Shown here one piece after another: positions 12,945 to 13,896 of a stretch of 13,896 nucleotides of DNA. The position numbers and the translations under genes are program-made. This DNA comes from Lentisphaeria bacterium UBA1784 (GTDB lineage Bacteria > Verrucomicrobiota > Lentisphaeria > Victivallales > Victivallaceae), in contig DCGG01000089.1 in NCBI GenBank assembly GCA_002315455.1, positions 1-13,896 on the forward strand, given 5' to 3'. Below the pieces are notes generated by a model. It searched no databases. It was not told where the DNA came from and was given only the letters and a program-made list of their open reading frames with translations. The first letter of the stretch is position 1, and each line of letters opens with the position of its first letter.

Positions 12945-13896
12945 TGCTCCGGCTCCGGAGAGAAGATACCCCACGGGAACACCGGCGCCAGTCCGGAGCG
13001 CTTTGCCCAGCCATCCTGCCCGTTGGCGGAGACCCTGACCCAATCCCCGCGGCGGTCGAGGATGCGCGCGGAACTTCCGCCGGGAATGGCGCTCTCCTCC
13101 CGTCCACCGGAACCCGGCAGCGTGTAGAGTTTCAGCGCTCCGGCGGTGACAACGGCCTCGTCCGCGCGGTAGGAACTCCGGCTCTGCACCCACGCGAATC
13201 CGGCGGCAAGGATCAGCAGGAGCACCCAGACTCCCGCCGTTTTCAGAAGTGCCCTGCGGGAGAGCACCGGGGAGAACCCGAGGGTCAGGCAGAGCAGGAA
13301 GAAGGCCCCCGCTGCGATCAGCAGGTATTGATCCGGACGGAGCAGGTCCCGGTACTCCCGGAACAGTGCCGCCGGCCCCGCATCGCCGTAGAGCGGTCCC
13401 TGCAGGAGTTTCCGGTTGACCCACTCCAGATTGGAGGTGATCTCGCTGTCGGATGGCTTCAGCAGATGGGCCTGCAGGTAGCAGAGCCGGGCCAGCGGCA
13501 GTTCTCCCATGCGGGCGTAGGTCCCGCCGAGGTTGTAGAGGGCGTCCGGCGAGACGGCGCCGGAGGTGATGTCTCTGCGGTAGCGGGCAACGGCTTCCGG
13601 AAAATTCCCGGCCTCGTATGCCTGATTGTAGTTTTCGGCGGCGCTTCCGAGCAAGGGCAGGAAGAGAACGGCCCAGAGACAAAGCCTCTTCAGCAGGGTG
13701 TACAACTTCTTTCTTGCGGGGTCGGAGAGCGCGGAACCTCCGGGGAGGAAACTGGAGTTCTCCAGCTCCTCCACCGCCTGCCGGACTTCGGGGTCCCGGA
13801 CCCGGGCGGCGGCCGCAGAACCGATCTCGGAAGCGCCGGCTCCGGGGGGCAGAGCCAAGGCGTCAGCCAAGGCATCCAGCATTTTGCGGCGGGTCC
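12941..13896 (-). CDS. Bat-type protein: BatD C-terminal tail fused to BatE-like TPR/SH3 (5' end outside window)
   Basis: The reading frame is open to the window edge, so the start lies outside; Met at 13882 has no good ribosome binding site. Residue numbers here count from that Met. Residues 1-67 (LPPGAGASEI, DPEVRQAVEELENSSFLPGG) resemble the cytoplasmic tail of BatD. Residues 66-81 are hydrophobic (LCLWAVLFLPLLGSA). Residues 84-157 are TPR-like (NYNQAYEAGNFPEAVARYR, ALYNLGGTYARMGELPLA). Two membrane helices follow at about 185-204 and 212-233, then an SH3-like domain (238-302, ending GDWVRVSANGQDGWAKRSG). TPR, two helices and SH3 is the layout of BatE, a periplasm-facing part of Bat aerotolerance systems. 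No stop or ATG separates the parts, although TTG 13705 could start a separate BatE. It overlaps the next gene by 4 bp. Confidence 0.8.
   Translation of the reverse strand, partial: TRRKMLDALADALALPPGAGASEIGSAAAARVRDPEVRQAVEELENSSFLPGGSALSDPARKKLYTLLKRLCLWAVLFLPLLGSAAENYNQAYEAGNFPEAVARYRRDITSGAVSPDALYNLGGTYARMGELPLARLCYLQAHLLKPSDSEITSNLEWVNRKLLQGPLYGDAGPAALFREYRDLLRPDQYLLIAAGAFFLLCLTLGFSPVLSRRALLKTAGVWVLLLILAAGFAWVQSRSSYRADEAVVTAGALKLYTLPGSGGREESAIPGGSSARILDRRGDWVRVSANGQDGWAKRSGLAPVFPWGIFSPEPEQ

Noticed and set aside
12945..13682. Upstream extension of the PD-(D/E)XK-like frame
   Set aside because: It is a frame shadow of the Bat-type gene on the same strand; the GTG start overlapping its stop is better.

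Overview
The window is a gene-dense, GC-rich stretch of bacterial chromosome with no insertion sequence, prophage, CRISPR array or plasmid function that I can see. Gene content and style point to a member of the PVC group, most likely a Lentisphaerota/Kiritimatiellota-type anaerobe: nadD-rsfS pair, EpsC-type serine acetyltransferase, YicC, Bat-like TPR/SH3 protein, formate/nitrite channel, and a membrane-anchored peptide-binding protein with a coiled-coil stalk. This taxonomic call is inference from protein style only and has moderate-to-low confidence. Promoters are ordinary sigma-70 type (TTGAxT or TTGCAx, 16-17 bp, TATATT-like), and Shine-Dalgarno sequences are clear for most genes.

Layout: (1) 1-2828, minus strand: a lipoprotein, yicC, a serine acetyltransferase (cysE type), and the first two codons of a further gene at the left edge, read as one operon from a promoter at about 2868-2896. 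(2) 3006-6147, plus strand: nadD, rsfS, an unrecognised acidic protein, a secreted histidine phosphatase and a cyclase-family protein, with gaps of 23 bp or less; a promoter lies at 2907-2934, divergent from operon 1. (3) 6201-6409: a tRNA-Gly(GCC) with its own near-consensus promoter and a strong 15-bp-stem terminator. (4) 6589-7963, minus strand: a compact formate/nitrite-type channel preceded by a polysaccharide-deacetylase-like protein, with a promoter at 8013-8041. (5) 8194-12018, plus strand: mutM, a small lipoprotein, a LexA-like regulator, and a 613-residue peptide-binding protein, apparently one operon. (6) 12027-13896, minus strand: a Bat-type protein whose 5' end lies beyond the window, overlapping by GTGA a degenerate PD-(D/E)XK/Fe-S-cluster-type protein.

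The most striking theme is that three proteins keep a recognisable enzyme fold but have lost key active-site residues. The cyclase has lost three of five metal ligands. The LexA-like protein has Pro-Arg instead of the Ala-Gly cleavage site and no catalytic Lys. The PD-(D/E)XK protein has lost the Asp and Lys of its motif but kept four cysteines suited to an Fe-S cluster. In addition, the Bat-type protein appears to be an in-frame fusion of a BatD C-terminus with BatE. I do not see a clearly new multi-gene defence or mobile system. The best candidates for unusual biology are the mutM / lipoprotein / non-cleavable LexA / anchored binding-protein operon and the Bat-pseudonuclease pair.
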